A DNA stretch of 64,000 bases from Geobacillus thermodenitrificans subsp. thermodenitrificans DSM 465 (GTDB lineage Bacteria; Bacillota; Bacilli; Bacillales; Anoxybacillaceae), in the NCBI RefSeq assembly GCF_000496575.1, contig NZ_AYKT01000018.1, positions 1-64,000 on the forward strand, in the 5' to 3' direction. Below the pieces are notes generated by a model. The model was not told where the DNA came from and did not search any database. It worked only from the letters and a program-made list of their open reading frames with translations. Positions 40,878-49,537 of the stretch are shown piece after piece. A program made the position numbers and the translations under genes. Numbering within the stretch: position 1 is the stretch's first letter; the number at the start of each line of letters is the position of its first letter.

Positions 40878-42593
40878 ATGGCGATCAGTCATGGAACCTC
40901 GCTAGTCCTCGGCTGCCATCAAACTGTGCAAGAGGCCATCCAGCTCTTTTCAGAACACGGGATAGCGGCTGTTGATGTGGTTGATGAACATGGACGGAGC
41001 GTTGGACGATGCACGTGGCGGATGTTACTGCGGGCGATAGCGAAGGAAATGGACCGTATGGCGTTGATAGGAGATGTATTGGCCGCGTTTTCTATGGATG
41101 GTAAGACGGAGCCGAAAGAAGACAGCATGGAAACGTCCGACGGAGAAGGTGATTCGGGTGCGGCAGCCGAGCTTGAACGGCTGCGGCGCGAGTTGGAAGA
41201 GACGCACCGTCTAGCTGAAACGATGAAAACGGTGTTAGATGCGGCGTATGAAGGGGTCGTTGTCGTCGATGGAAACGGTATGGTGCGGGAAATTAACAGG
41301 GCGTACTGCCAGTTTCTCGGCATTCGCCGGGAAGACGCCATTGGGAAACATGTAACGGAAGTGATCGAAAATACTCGTTTGCACATTTGTGTACAATCCG
41401 GCATTCCGGAACGCGGATATATTCAAAAAATTTACGGTCAACCGATGGTCGTGCACCGCATCCCGATTTGGCGTGACGGCAAAGTAATCGGGGCAGTCGG
41501 GATGTTGATTTTTCAAGGGGTATCGGAAGTGTACGCCATTTTTCAACGTCTGCAAGAGCTGTCGCGCGAGGCAAGCAGGAAGGAGAAAAACGAGGCGGAA
41601 GCGTCAAAACAAGAGGTGGTTGCATCTGCTGCAGTAGGAGTTGAGCGCATCATTGGCCGTCATCCGACGATCGCTGCGGTAAAGCAGATGATTCGTCGGG
41701 CGGCGCGCGTGCCATCGACCGTATTGATTACCGGCGAAAGCGGAACGGGGAAAGAAGTGGTCGCGCGGGCGATCCATGAGGCGGGTGCGCATGCGGACGG
41801 GCCGTTTGTCAGTGTGAATTGCGCGGCCATCCCGGAAGCCCTTTTGGAAGCGGAGCTGTTCGGCTATGAGGACGGGGCGTTCACCGGTGCAAAAAAAGGG
41901 GGGAAGCCCGGCAAGTTTCAGCTCGCCCACGGAGGGACGCTGTTTCTAGACGAAATCGGTGATATGCCGCTTGCTATGCAGGCAAAAATTTTACGCGTGC
42001 TTGAGGAAAAGAAAGTGGAGAAAGTCGGCGGATTATCTGAGACAGAGGTGGATGTGCGCATCATTGCCGCAACGAACAAGCCACTCGAGAAGATGGTGCG
42101 GGACGGAACGTTTCGAGAAGATTTGTTTTATCGCTTAAATATTATCCGCATCCATCTCCCGCCGTTGCGTGAGCGGAAAACGGATATTCCGGCGCTGCTT
42201 GCTCATCACATGGAACGGCTTTGCCGGCAGTTTGGCGTTGTATCGAAATCATTTGCGAAAGAGGCGATGGAGGTGTTGATCAACTATTCATGGCCGGGCA
42301 ACATTCGTGAGCTGGTCAATGTCGTCGAGTGGTTGATTAGTATGGTGGAAGGGGAGAACATTGAGCGTGAACATTTGCCTGCCTATTTGTCAACTATTCA
42401 CCCATCGGTCACACCCATGCCGGATGGCGGTGCGAATATCGCTGACCGATGGAAAGAAATAGTCTATCAATCCGAACGTGAACGAATCGCCGCTGCTCTT
42501 GTTGCGGCGAATGGCAATAAGGCGGAAGCGGCAAGGAGGCTTGGCATTCATCGATCCACCTTATATGAGAAGCTGAAAAAATACGGGTTTTGA
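40878..42593 (+). CDS. Sigma-54-dependent transcriptional activator (PAS-AAA-Fis)
   Basis: 571 aa. An N-terminal CBS-like segment (about residues 10-60), a coiled stretch, and a PAS domain (about 105-200) lead to the AAA+ domain with Walker A GESGTGKE, the sigma-54 contact loop GAFTGA, Walker B FLDEIGD and an arginine finger region; a Fis-type helix-turn-helix (GNKAEAARRLGIHRSTLYEKL) closes it. ATG 40878 is six bases after GGGGGG; ATG 40872 is too close. A textbook -24/-12 promoter stands before the next operon, so that is the likely target. The PAS ligand is unknown. Confidence 0.9.
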   Translation: MAISHGTSLVLGCHQTVQEAIQLFSEHGIAAVDVVDEHGRSVGRCTWRMLLRAIAKEMDRMALIGDVLAAFSMDGKTEPKEDSMETSDGEGDSGAAAELERLRRELEETHRLAETMKTVLDAAYEGVVVVDGNGMVREINRAYCQFLGIRREDAIGKHVTEVIENTRLHICVQSGIPERGYIQKIYGQPMVVHRIPIWRDGKVIGAVGMLIFQGVSEVYAIFQRLQELSREASRKEKNEAEASKQEVVASAAVGVERIIGRHPTIAAVKQMIRRAARVPSTVLITGESGTGKEVVARAIHEAGAHADGPFVSVNCAAIPEALLEAELFGYEDGAFTGAKKGGKPGKFQLAHGGTLFLDEIGDMPLAMQAKILRVLEEKKVEKVGGLSETEVDVRIIAATNKPLEKMVRDGTFREDLFYRLNIIRIHLPPLRERKTDIPALLAHHMERLCRQFGVVSKSFAKEAMEVLINYSWPGNIRELVNVVEWLISMVEGENIEREHLPAYLSTIHPSVTPMPDGGANIADRWKEIVYQSERERIAAALVAANGNKAEAARRLGIHRSTLYEKLKKYGF

Positions 42594-42763
42594 ACGCCCT
42601 TCACCTACACAAGCGCCTAGAAGGCGGGGAAAAATCATCATCTCCCCCTTCGCACAGCCGCCTTCAAGCATAACGAAGATCAAGATGGATAGGATTTTTC
42701 AGTCGCCTTTTCTATGAAATTCCCCACTTTCTAAGTAGGAAGGTTTCTCGGTTCGGGATGATC

Positions 42764-42793
42764 AACAACGGCAGTGGCGCCGTTGTTTTTTTG
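42764..42793 (+). terminator. Terminator after the sigma-54 activator
   Basis: AACAACGGC (42764-42772) pairs with GCCGTTGTT (42779-42787), followed by a T-run. Confidence 0.85.
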
Positions 42794-42810
42794 TGGTGAG
42801 AGTGAAGGAA

Positions 42811-42864
42811 TGTCGGAAAAATGTCGGGTAGTGTAGGGAGATTGTCGGGAAGTTGTAGGGAGAT
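42811..42864. promoter_or_regulatory. Helically phased TGTCGG/TGTAGG array: candidate activator-binding UAS
   Basis: TGTCGG occurs at 42811, 42822 and 42843, TGTAGG at 42832 and 42854, so hexamers recur every 10-11 bases. Seen at larger scale, 42822-42842 and 42843-42864 are near-perfect direct repeats. The array ends about 50 bases upstream of the -24 element, a normal position for a sigma-54 activator. Confidence 0.65.
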
Positions 42865-42912
42865 GTTCTTTTAAGAAGATGAAAAATTCTTAATTGTGGA
42901 TCTACTATAGCT

Positions 42913-42928
42913 TGGCACGAAGTTTGCA
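42913..42928 (+). promoter_or_regulatory. Sigma-54 (-24/-12) promoter
   Basis: TGGCAC (42913-42918), five bases, TTGCA (42924-42928): an exact fit to the RpoN consensus TGGCAC-N5-TTGC. It reads toward the Fe-alcohol dehydrogenase gene 46 bases on. Confidence 0.88.
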
Positions 42929-42940
42929 TACAGAATGTGT

Positions 42941-42954
42941 TGAAAGCGCTGTCA
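42941..42954. promoter_or_regulatory. cre site just downstream of the sigma-54 promoter
   Basis: TGAAAGCGCTGTCA fits the CcpA consensus. Located at about +1 to +15 of the sigma-54 promoter, it could act as a roadblock when glucose is present. Confidence 0.7.
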
Positions 42955-42973
42955 ATTTAAAGGAGGGGAAATC

Positions 42974-44161
42974 ATGTACGAGTTATTAGTGCCGAATCGG
43001 GTCATTTATGGGCGCGATACGTTTCGCGAAGTCGGCCGTCAAGCGAAAGCACTTGGAACGAAAGCGCTCATTGTCAGTGACCCGGTGATGGAGAACATCG
43101 GTCTTGTCGCGCGCTGTGAGCAATATTTGCGGGAAGCGGGGCTGCCGTTGGCCACGTACACAAGGGTCGACACGGAACCGACGGATGTTCATGTGAAAGA
43201 AGCGCTTGATGTCTGCCGGAGCGAACAATGCGATGTCATCGTTGCCATCGGCGGCGGCAGCAGCATTGATGCCGCCAAGGCGGTGGCGGTGATGATGACG
43301 AATGAGGGAACGATCAGTGACTACGTTGGCAACGCCAAGATGTTCACGAAAAAACCAGTGCCGCTCATTGCTATTCCGACGACGGCCGGTACCGGTTCAG
43401 AAGTGACGAAAGTGACAGTTATTATTGATACGAAAACGGATGTCAAAATGATGATTTCCCAGCCGGCGCTCCTTCCGGCGGTGGCCATCGTTGACCCGCT
43501 TCTTACCGTTTCCTGTCCGCCTTCTGTGACCGCAGCGACTGGTGTCGATGCGCTCTGCCACTCGATCGAGGCATATATTTCCCGTCGCGCTCACCCGGTG
43601 ACCGATGTGTTGGCGCTATCCGCCATTGAAGCGATCATCGGCCATTTGCGCCGGGCGTATGAAAACGGACAAGACATTGAAGCGCGAGAGAAAATGGCGA
43701 TCGCCGCCATGAAGGCTGGCATGGCGTTTTCCAACGCCTCAGTGACGCTTGTACACGGCATGTCGCGGCCGATCGGCGCGCTCTTCCACGTGCCGCACGG
43801 CGTGTCCAATGCGATGCTTTTGCCGGGAGTACTCGAATTTACGAAAGAGAGCGCCATAGAACGGTTGGCGGTAATTGCCCGGCTCATTAATCCACAACTT
43901 AAAGACGTTTCCGACGCCGAAGCAGCCGATGCGCTCGTTGAGGAAGTGAAGCAGCTTTGCCGGGATTTGCACATCCCGAATATGAAAACATGGGGCATTG
44001 ACAAAACGGCGTTTGACAAAGCGGTCGATAAAATGGCGGCCGACGCGCTTGCGAGCGGCAGCCCTAGCAACAACCCGAGAGTGCCGACTCATGAGGAAAT
44101 TGTCGCGCTGTATCATATTTGTTACGACTATCGGTATGATACGAACACGGTCAGTCGTTAA
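42974..44161 (+). CDS. Iron-containing (group III) alcohol dehydrogenase
   Basis: 395 aa. The NAD-binding GGGSSIDAAKA lies near residue 97, IPTTAGTGSEVT follows, and metal ligands are in GVDALCHSIEAY and HGMSRPIGALFHVPHG (His residues). It interconverts a primary or secondary alcohol, or a hydroxy acid, with its aldehyde. ATG 42974 has a strong AAAGGAGGGG site. It heads a three-gene operon behind the sigma-54 promoter, with a permease and a semialdehyde dehydrogenase, so a 3-hydroxy acid such as 3-hydroxypropionate or 3-hydroxyisobutyrate is the natural guess. Confidence 0.88.
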   Translation: MYELLVPNRVIYGRDTFREVGRQAKALGTKALIVSDPVMENIGLVARCEQYLREAGLPLATYTRVDTEPTDVHVKEALDVCRSEQCDVIVAIGGGSSIDAAKAVAVMMTNEGTISDYVGNAKMFTKKPVPLIAIPTTAGTGSEVTKVTVIIDTKTDVKMMISQPALLPAVAIVDPLLTVSCPPSVTAATGVDALCHSIEAYISRRAHPVTDVLALSAIEAIIGHLRRAYENGQDIEAREKMAIAAMKAGMAFSNASVTLVHGMSRPIGALFHVPHGVSNAMLLPGVLEFTKESAIERLAVIARLINPQLKDVSDAEAADALVEEVKQLCRDLHIPNMKTWGIDKTAFDKAVDKMAADALASGSPSNNPRVPTHEEIVALYHICYDYRYDTNTVSR

Positions 44162-44191
44162 TGAAGAGACGGTCAAACGAGGGGGAAGAAG

Positions 44192-45523
44192 ATGTTGGGG
44201 ATGATTGGTTTATTGGCCTCATTAGGGTTGTTGATCTTTTTGACAATGAGAGGGATCAATATCATTATTGCCGCGCTGATCAGTTCGATTCTTGTCGCGC
44301 TGACAGGCGGCTTAAACTTGGAAAAAGCTTTGATGGAAAGCTACATGACGGGCTTTACCAGCTATTTCGCCAGTTGGTTCCTTATCTTCTTAGCCGGGGC
44401 CATTTTTGGCAAGGTGATGGAAGACACCGGATCTGCCGACTCCATTGCTCATTGGGTCAAAGAGAAGTTTGGTGCTAAACATGCTGTATTGGCGGTCGTT
44501 GCTGCCTGCGCCATTATGACATACGGCGGCGTTAGCCTGTTTGTTGTCGGCTTTTCCGTTTACCCGATCGCTGTGTCACTGTTCCGGCAGTCGAATACGC
44601 CGCATCGTTTTATTCCGGCCGCCATGGTATTCGGTTCGGTTTCGTTCACAATGACCTCTCCGTATTCGCCGGAGATTCAAAACATCATTCCGACGCAATT
44701 TTTCCATACAACGCCGGGAGCTGGGGGATGGGTAGGCCTTTTTGTCGGTGCAACGATTGCCGTGACTGGTTCGCTCTATTTAACGCGTGTTGTCCAAAAA
44801 GCGAAACAAAACGGTGAAACATTTTCTTTGCCATATCGGACTGATGACATTTCCGGCGCAGTGAGTGAAGTTGCCGCTTCGATCGAGCAAGGTGCCGGCC
44901 GTCCGCTGCCGAACATTGTGTGCGCGATGCTTCCGTTAGTGGTGGTGATCGTTTCATTAAACATTTTGGCAAAATTCATTTCTTCGACTTCAGCAGGGGT
45001 CGCGTCACTTATCCTTGGTATTGTGCTTTGTTGGGTGTTAAACGCGAAATTCGTTCGCAAATTTTGGGAGTCCATGGCGTCCGGCACTCAAGATGCGTTA
45101 GTTGCTGCCGCTAATACGTGCGCCGTCGTCGGCTTCGGGGAGGTCGCGAAAAATGTGCCAGCCTTTCAAAAAGCGGTTGACGTCCTCGTGAACATTCCCG
45201 GACCGGAACTGCTCGGATTGGGGTTGGCTGTCACGATTATTTGTGGCATGACCGGGTCGGCTTCCGGCGGTCTCGGTATTGCCTTGCCAATCTTAGCGCC
45301 GATCTATATGGCGAAAGGACTTGACCCCGGAGCCATGCATCGGGTGGCGGCGCTTGCTTCCGGAGGGCTTGATTCGCTGCCGCATAACGGGTATATTGTG
45401 ACGACAATTCGCGCCGTCTGTCATGAAACACATGAGCGGACGTATAAACCGATATTCGTTCTTTCGGTTGTCATTCCGCTCGCCGGTATGTTCTTGGCTA
45501 TTCTCTTATACTCTATTTTCTAG
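44192..45523 (+). CDS. GntP-family permease (hydroxy-acid transporter)
   Basis: 443 aa with about twelve membrane segments. The blocks [21 protein letters not shown] and [21 protein letters not shown] with [14 protein letters not shown] are those of the GntP superfamily branch that contains 3-hydroxybutyrate-type permeases, distinct from the gluconate permease at 62.9 kb. It probably imports the substrate of the alcohol dehydrogenase by proton symport. ATG 44192 has a GAGGGGGAAG site, and the mmsA-like gene begins 16 bases after its stop. Confidence 0.82.
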   Translation: MLGMIGLLASLGLLIFLTMRGINIIIAALISSILVALTGGLNLEKALMESYMTGFTSYFASWFLIFLAGAIFGKVMEDTGSADSIAHWVKEKFGAKHAVLAVVAACAIMTYGGVSLFVVGFSVYPIAVSLFRQSNTPHRFIPAAMVFGSVSFTMTSPYSPEIQNIIPTQFFHTTPGAGGWVGLFVGATIAVTGSLYLTRVVQKAKQNGETFSLPYRTDDISGAVSEVAASIEQGAGRPLPNIVCAMLPLVVVIVSLNILAKFISSTSAGVASLILGIVLCWVLNAKFVRKFWESMASGTQDALVAAANTCAVVGFGEVAKNVPAFQKAVDVLVNIPGPELLGLGLAVTIICGMTGSASGGLGIALPILAPIYMAKGLDPGAMHRVAALASGGLDSLPHNGYIVTTIRAVCHETHERTYKPIFVLSVVIPLAGMFLAILLYSIF

Positions 45524-45539
45524 AAAGGTGGTTTTATTG

Positions 45540-47000
45540 ATGAGCTCTGTAACCGAAACAAAGACGTTGAAAAACTTTATTGGTGGTCAATGGGTCGCTT
45601 CGACATCTGGAAAAGAAGAAATTGTGCCGAATCCGGCGACAGGAGAAGTGCTGGCGAAAGTGCCGATCTCTTCGCTCGAGGAACTTGATGCGGCGGTCGC
45701 GGCCGCCAAAGAGGCGTTCCGTGAATGGCGCAAAGTGCCGGTTCCGCGCCGTGCCCGCATTTTGTTCCGCTACCAGCAGCTGCTTGTCGAGCATTGGGAA
45801 GAGCTTGCCCGTCTCGTGACATTGGAAAACGGCAAAGTATACGAGGACGCGTACGGCGAAGTGCAGCGCGGCATTGAATGTGTCGAGTTTGCGGCTGGGA
45901 TTCCGACGCTCATGATGGGCCAGCAGTTGCCCGACATCGCGACCGGCATCGAATCGGGCATGTACCGCTATCCGCTTGGTGTCGTCGCCGGCATTACGCC
46001 GTTTAACTTCCCGATGATGGTGCCGTGCTGGATGTTCCCACTTGCCATCGCTTGCGGCAACACGTTTGTGTTAAAACCGTCTGAACGGACGCCGCTACTT
46101 GCCAATCGCCTGGCTGAGCTGTTCACCGAAGCCGGTTTGCCTGCAGGGGTGCTGAATATTGTCCATGGGGCGCACGAGGTCGTGAACGGCATTTTAGAAC
46201 ATAAAGACATTAAAGCCGTCTCGTTTGTCGGCTCACAACCGGTCGCAGAGTATGTATACAAAACAGCTGCCGCCCATGGCAAGCGGGTGCAGGCGCTTGC
46301 CGGCGCGAAAAACCATTCGATCGTCATGCCTGATGCCGACCTCGATATGGCGGTAACGAACATCATCAACGCCGCTTTTGGTTCAGCGGGTGAGCGGTGC
46401 ATGGCGTGCTCAGTCGTTGTTGCCGTCGGTGATATCGCTGACGAGTTGGTGGAGCGGCTCAAACAGGCTGCCGATCGTATTCAAATTGGCAACGGGCTTG
46501 ACCAAGGCGTCTTCTTAGGCCCGGTTATCCGTGAGTCGCATAAAGAACGAACGATCAAATACATTGAAATCGGTGAAAGAGAAGGAGCGCTGCTCGTCCG
46601 CGATGGCCGCCGCAACGCTGCGACAAGCGGGAAAGGGTATTTTGTCGGCCCGACGATTTTCGACCATGTCAAGCCGGGCATGACGATTTGGACCGATGAA
46701 ATTTTCGCCCCGGTTTTGTCGGTTGTCCGCGCCCGCGATTTGGATGAAGCGATTGAAATCGCCAACCGGTCGGAATTCGCCAACGGCGCCTGCATTTACA
46801 CGGATAGTGCCAAAGCGATCCGCCAGTTCCGCGAAGAAATCGACGCCGGCATGCTTGGTGTCAACGTCGCCGTCCCGGCACCGATGGCGTTTTTCCCGTT
46901 CTCCGGCTACAAAAACTCGTTTTACGGCGACCTCCACGCCAATGGCCGCGACGGCGTTGAATTTTACACGAGAAAGAAAATGGTGACGGCGAGACATTAA
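45540..47000 (+). CDS. mmsA: (Methyl)malonate-semialdehyde dehydrogenase, CoA-acylating
   Basis: 486 aa, the usual size of MmsA/IolA. Diagnostic parts are [33 protein letters not shown] (where most aldehyde dehydrogenases have a Glu) and [11 protein letters not shown] with the nucleophilic Cys; the ending [26 protein letters not shown] is also typical. It converts malonate or methylmalonate semialdehyde to acetyl- or propionyl-CoA plus CO2. The start is ATG 45540 after AAAGGTGG; the upstream open frame lies in the permease gene. In this operon it completes a hydroxy acid to semialdehyde to acyl-CoA route. Confidence 0.93.
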   Translation: MSSVTETKTLKNFIGGQWVASTSGKEEIVPNPATGEVLAKVPISSLEELDAAVAAAKEAFREWRKVPVPRRARILFRYQQLLVEHWEELARLVTLENGKVYEDAYGEVQRGIECVEFAAGIPTLMMGQQLPDIATGIESGMYRYPLGVVAGITPFNFPMMVPCWMFPLAIACGNTFVLKPSERTPLLANRLAELFTEAGLPAGVLNIVHGAHEVVNGILEHKDIKAVSFVGSQPVAEYVYKTAAAHGKRVQALAGAKNHSIVMPDADLDMAVTNIINAAFGSAGERCMACSVVVAVGDIADELVERLKQAADRIQIGNGLDQGVFLGPVIRESHKERTIKYIEIGEREGALLVRDGRRNAATSGKGYFVGPTIFDHVKPGMTIWTDEIFAPVLSVVRARDLDEAIEIANRSEFANGACIYTDSAKAIRQFREEIDAGMLGVNVAVPAPMAFFPFSGYKNSFYGDLHANGRDGVEFYTRKKMVTARH

Positions 47001-47003
47001 TGG

Positions 47004-47042
47004 TAAAGGGGGGTGTCTCAAAAGCAAAGAGACACCCCCTTT
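47004..47042 (+). terminator. Strong terminator after mmsA
   Basis: AAAGGGGGGTGTCTC pairs with GAGACACCCCCTTT around an A-rich loop (ends near 47042). It closes the sigma-54 operon. Confidence 0.85.
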
Positions 47043-47701
47043 CACTGCTAAGCATCTAATGGATTCGTTATTCTATATTGGGTCTTTCACTGAGGACAGA
47101 CGACTTTTTGTTAGGGTTGCTTCTTTGAAGTTGTTTTTCCGTTTTGTGGTGTAGAGAATATCGAGCGAGTCAAGGTTGACAACAACATGTCCTCAATCAC
47201 TTGAGAGTTTTCAACCGCCTCCAACACTTATCCCATCACGCTTTGTTGGGTAGATCCGACGAGTTTGGTGAACAAAAGTTCACAACGAAATGGTTCATGA
47301 ACATTCCACGCGCCGTTATGGAAAAGAAGAGCACAAAAGATGGGGCAATGAGGAAGCCTGCTATATTGTGTAAAAGTCGTGATCTTGTCCAAAGTTTATT
47401 ACGGAAAACTACACGAGAGATCAAGATGATGATTGGAGAAAAAGCGTTTGATACCGAGTGGTCATTGATGAGCAGGTGGCTAGAATGTTATCTAAATGAT
47501 TTTCCTTACGGCCAAGCGGTACAATTAGGTTTTGATTCCCAGGAAAATAATAGGAGTGAAGTCGCTGTTAGGCACTTTGCTTAAAAATGGATTTTTTCGC
47601 TAAGCATCTTTGCTAGGAGGTTTTGTAGTTAGTCGAAGAAGCGCTGTCGTCTCGCCTACTAAGCTAGGTGTTTTTCTTTTTTAAAACATGTCAATAGTCC
47701 C
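47043..47701. other. Poorly coding stretch between mmsA and the mannitol operon
   Basis: About 660 bases. One plus-strand frame (47201-47584) is listed separately. On the minus strand about 47195 to 47080 there is an open stretch containing VVNLDSLDILYTTKRKNNF that looks protein-like but lacks start and context. I recognise no insertion sequence ends. It has the look of decayed genes. Confidence 0.4.
47201..47584 (+). CDS. Unrecognised small reading frame, doubtful
   Basis: 127 codons from an ATG at 47201, without a convincing ribosome site; an inner ATG at 47297 is the other option. Composition (MNIPRAVMEKKSTKDG..., EIKMMIGEKAFDTEWSLMSRWLECYLNDFPYG) is protein-like in its second half, but I recognise no domain. 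It could be a remnant of a larger gene. Confidence 0.25.
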   Translation: MRVFNRLQHLSHHALLGRSDEFGEQKFTTKWFMNIPRAVMEKKSTKDGAMRKPAILCKSRDLVQSLLRKTTREIKMMIGEKAFDTEWSLMSRWLECYLNDFPYGQAVQLGFDSQENNRSEVAVRHFA

Positions 47702-47702
47702 C

Positions 47703-47757
47703 TTGACAAAATCACATTTACTTATCATTGAAGGTCGGTTGTAAGCGTTTGTAATAT
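47703..47757 (+). promoter_or_regulatory. mtlA promoter region with cre
   Basis: TTGAAG (47728-47733), 18-bp spacer, TAATAT (47752-47757) forms the likely promoter. A cre-like TGTAAGCGTTTGTA (47740-47753) sits in its spacer. Upstream TTGACA (47703-47708) with the following A/T-rich sequence is where the MtlR operator would be expected. Confidence 0.55.
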
Positions 47758-47793
47758 AGAAGTACAGTCAAGCAAAAAAGGAGGAACATCTTC

Positions 47794-49245
47794 ATGACGC
47801 ATACAACCGGAAATGAAACAGGCTTCCGTGTGAAGATTCAACGGTTTGGCAGTTATTTGAGCGGCATGATTATGCCGAATATCGGAGCCTTTATCGCTTG
47901 GGGGTTAATTACGGCGTTATTTATCCCGACTGGCTGGTGGCCAAATGAGACGTTTGCCAAGCTCGTCGGGCCAATGATTACGTATTTGCTGCCACTATTA
48001 ATTGGATATACAGGCGGCAAAATGATTTATGACGTCCGTGGTGGCGTCGTCGGGGCAACGGCGACGATGGGGGTGATCGTCGGCTCGGAAATTCCGATGT
48101 TTTTAGGTGCAATGATCATGGGTCCGCTTGGCGGCTATGTGATGAAAAAAGTGGATGCCCTCTTCCAAGGAAAAGTGAAGCAAGGGTTTGAGATGCTTGT
48201 TAACAACTTCTCAGCCGGGATTATCGGCGCTCTGTTGACGTTGCTCGCCTTTAAAGGAATCGGTCCGGTCGTCACCGCCATCAGCAAAACATTAGCCTCT
48301 GGAGTAGAAAAAATCATCGATTGGCACTTGTTGCCGCTGGCGAGCATTTTCATTGAGCCAGGGAAAGTGCTGTTCTTGAATAACGCGATCAACCATGGGA
48401 TTTTAAGCCCACTTGGCGTCGAGCAAGCGGCACAAACTGGAAAATCGATTTTATTCTTGTTGGAAACCAACCCTGGTCCAGGACTCGGGATTTTGCTGGC
48501 GTACTGCTTGTTTGGTAAAGGAATGGCAAAACAATCGGCACCGGGGGCGGCTATTATCCACTTTCTAGGCGGGATTCATGAAATTTACTTCCCGTACATT
48601 CTTATGCGCCCGATCTTAATGTTAGCGGTAATTGCCGGCGGAGTGAGCGGAGTGTTCACGTTTACGGTTCTCCACGCCGGACTGGTAGCCGTGCCGTCGC
48701 CAGGAAGCATTTTTGCCCTGCTGGCGATGACACCGAAAGGGAATTACTTCAGTGTGCTTGCTGGCGTGTTTGTCGCCACAGCGGTGTCATTCCTCGTAGC
48801 TTCGATTTGCTTAAAAACAGCAAAACAAAACGAAGAGGATGAAGATTTGACGAAAGCAGCGGAAAAAATGGAACAGCTGAAAGGGAAAAAGAGCCAAGTA
48901 GCTGCAACTCTGCAACAAAAAGATGAAGCTGCTTCGGCAGGCGTCGCTTCAGCGGTTCCTGACCGTGTGAAAAAAATTGTGTTCGCGTGTGACGCAGGAA
49001 TGGGATCGAGTGCGATGGGAGCATCGATTTTGCGAAACAAAGTGCAAAAGGCTGGACTCAGTATCGAAGTAACGAACACCGCGATCAACCAACTGCCGGC
49101 AGACGCCGATATTGTTATCACCCATCAAAATTTAACCGACCGGGCGAAAGCAAAATTGCCAAACGCTTACCACGTATCGGTCGAAAACTTCTTGAACAGT
49201 CCGAAATACGATGAGTTGATCGAACAGTTAAAACAAAACGCATAA
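47794..49245 (+). CDS. mtlA: PTS mannitol-specific EIICB component
   Basis: 483 aa. The EIIC domain (about residues 1-340; ERFGSYLSGMIMPNIGAFIAWG-like start and the GGIHEIYFPYI motif) is followed by a linker and an EIIB domain with phospho-Cys C399 in FACDAGMGSS. EIIA is a separate gene (mtlF), as in G. stearothermophilus. It imports mannitol as mannitol-1-phosphate. ATG 47794 has AAGGAGG upstream. First gene of the mtl operon. Confidence 0.96.
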   Translation: MTHTTGNETGFRVKIQRFGSYLSGMIMPNIGAFIAWGLITALFIPTGWWPNETFAKLVGPMITYLLPLLIGYTGGKMIYDVRGGVVGATATMGVIVGSEIPMFLGAMIMGPLGGYVMKKVDALFQGKVKQGFEMLVNNFSAGIIGALLTLLAFKGIGPVVTAISKTLASGVEKIIDWHLLPLASIFIEPGKVLFLNNAINHGILSPLGVEQAAQTGKSILFLLETNPGPGLGILLAYCLFGKGMAKQSAPGAAIIHFLGGIHEIYFPYILMRPILMLAVIAGGVSGVFTFTVLHAGLVAVPSPGSIFALLAMTPKGNYFSVLAGVFVATAVSFLVASICLKTAKQNEEDEDLTKAAEKMEQLKGKKSQVAATLQQKDEAASAGVASAVPDRVKKIVFACDAGMGSSAMGASILRNKVQKAGLSIEVTNTAINQLPADADIVITHQNLTDRAKAKLPNAYHVSVENFLNSPKYDELIEQLKQNA

Positions 49246-49255
49246 CATAGCAGTA

Positions 49256-49289
49256 GACGCAGGGGAATCATGGCACCTCTGCGTCTTTA
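49256..49289 (+). terminator. Terminator after mtlA
   Basis: GACGCAG (49257-49263 region) pairs with CTGCGTC, followed by TTTATTT. It may reduce read-through into mtlR. Confidence 0.7.
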
Positions 49290-49437
49290 TTTACACCTTG
49301 CGCGAACGGCATCCTTTGTCTCGGCCTGCACGCATCAGCTTGACTGGCAGACATCTTTTCAAACGACGAAAACGGCCGAGGTATGCGAAATTAAAAACTG
49401 TCAACAATAACAATGACGAAAATAAAACATCTAATCA

Positions 49438-49467
49438 TTGTAAAATCGGAAAAAAAGCCCTTACAAT
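49438..49467 (+). promoter_or_regulatory. Promoter of mtlR
   Basis: TTGTAA (49438-49443), 18-bp spacer, TACAAT (49462-49467). The two boxes form an inverted repeat of each other (TTGTAA/TTACAA). Confidence 0.5.
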
Positions 49468-49537
49468 AAGAAGGAGAAGAGAATCAAACATTTTAAAAAT
49501 GTCAACAGTAACGCCCCAAGATAGGAGGTGAACGGCG

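Noticed and set aside
45423-45539. Extended start of the methylmalonate-semialdehyde dehydrogenase inside the permease gene.
   Set aside because: The extra 39 residues come from another frame of the permease gene; ATG 45540 has AAAGGTGG at proper spacing and matches the family start.
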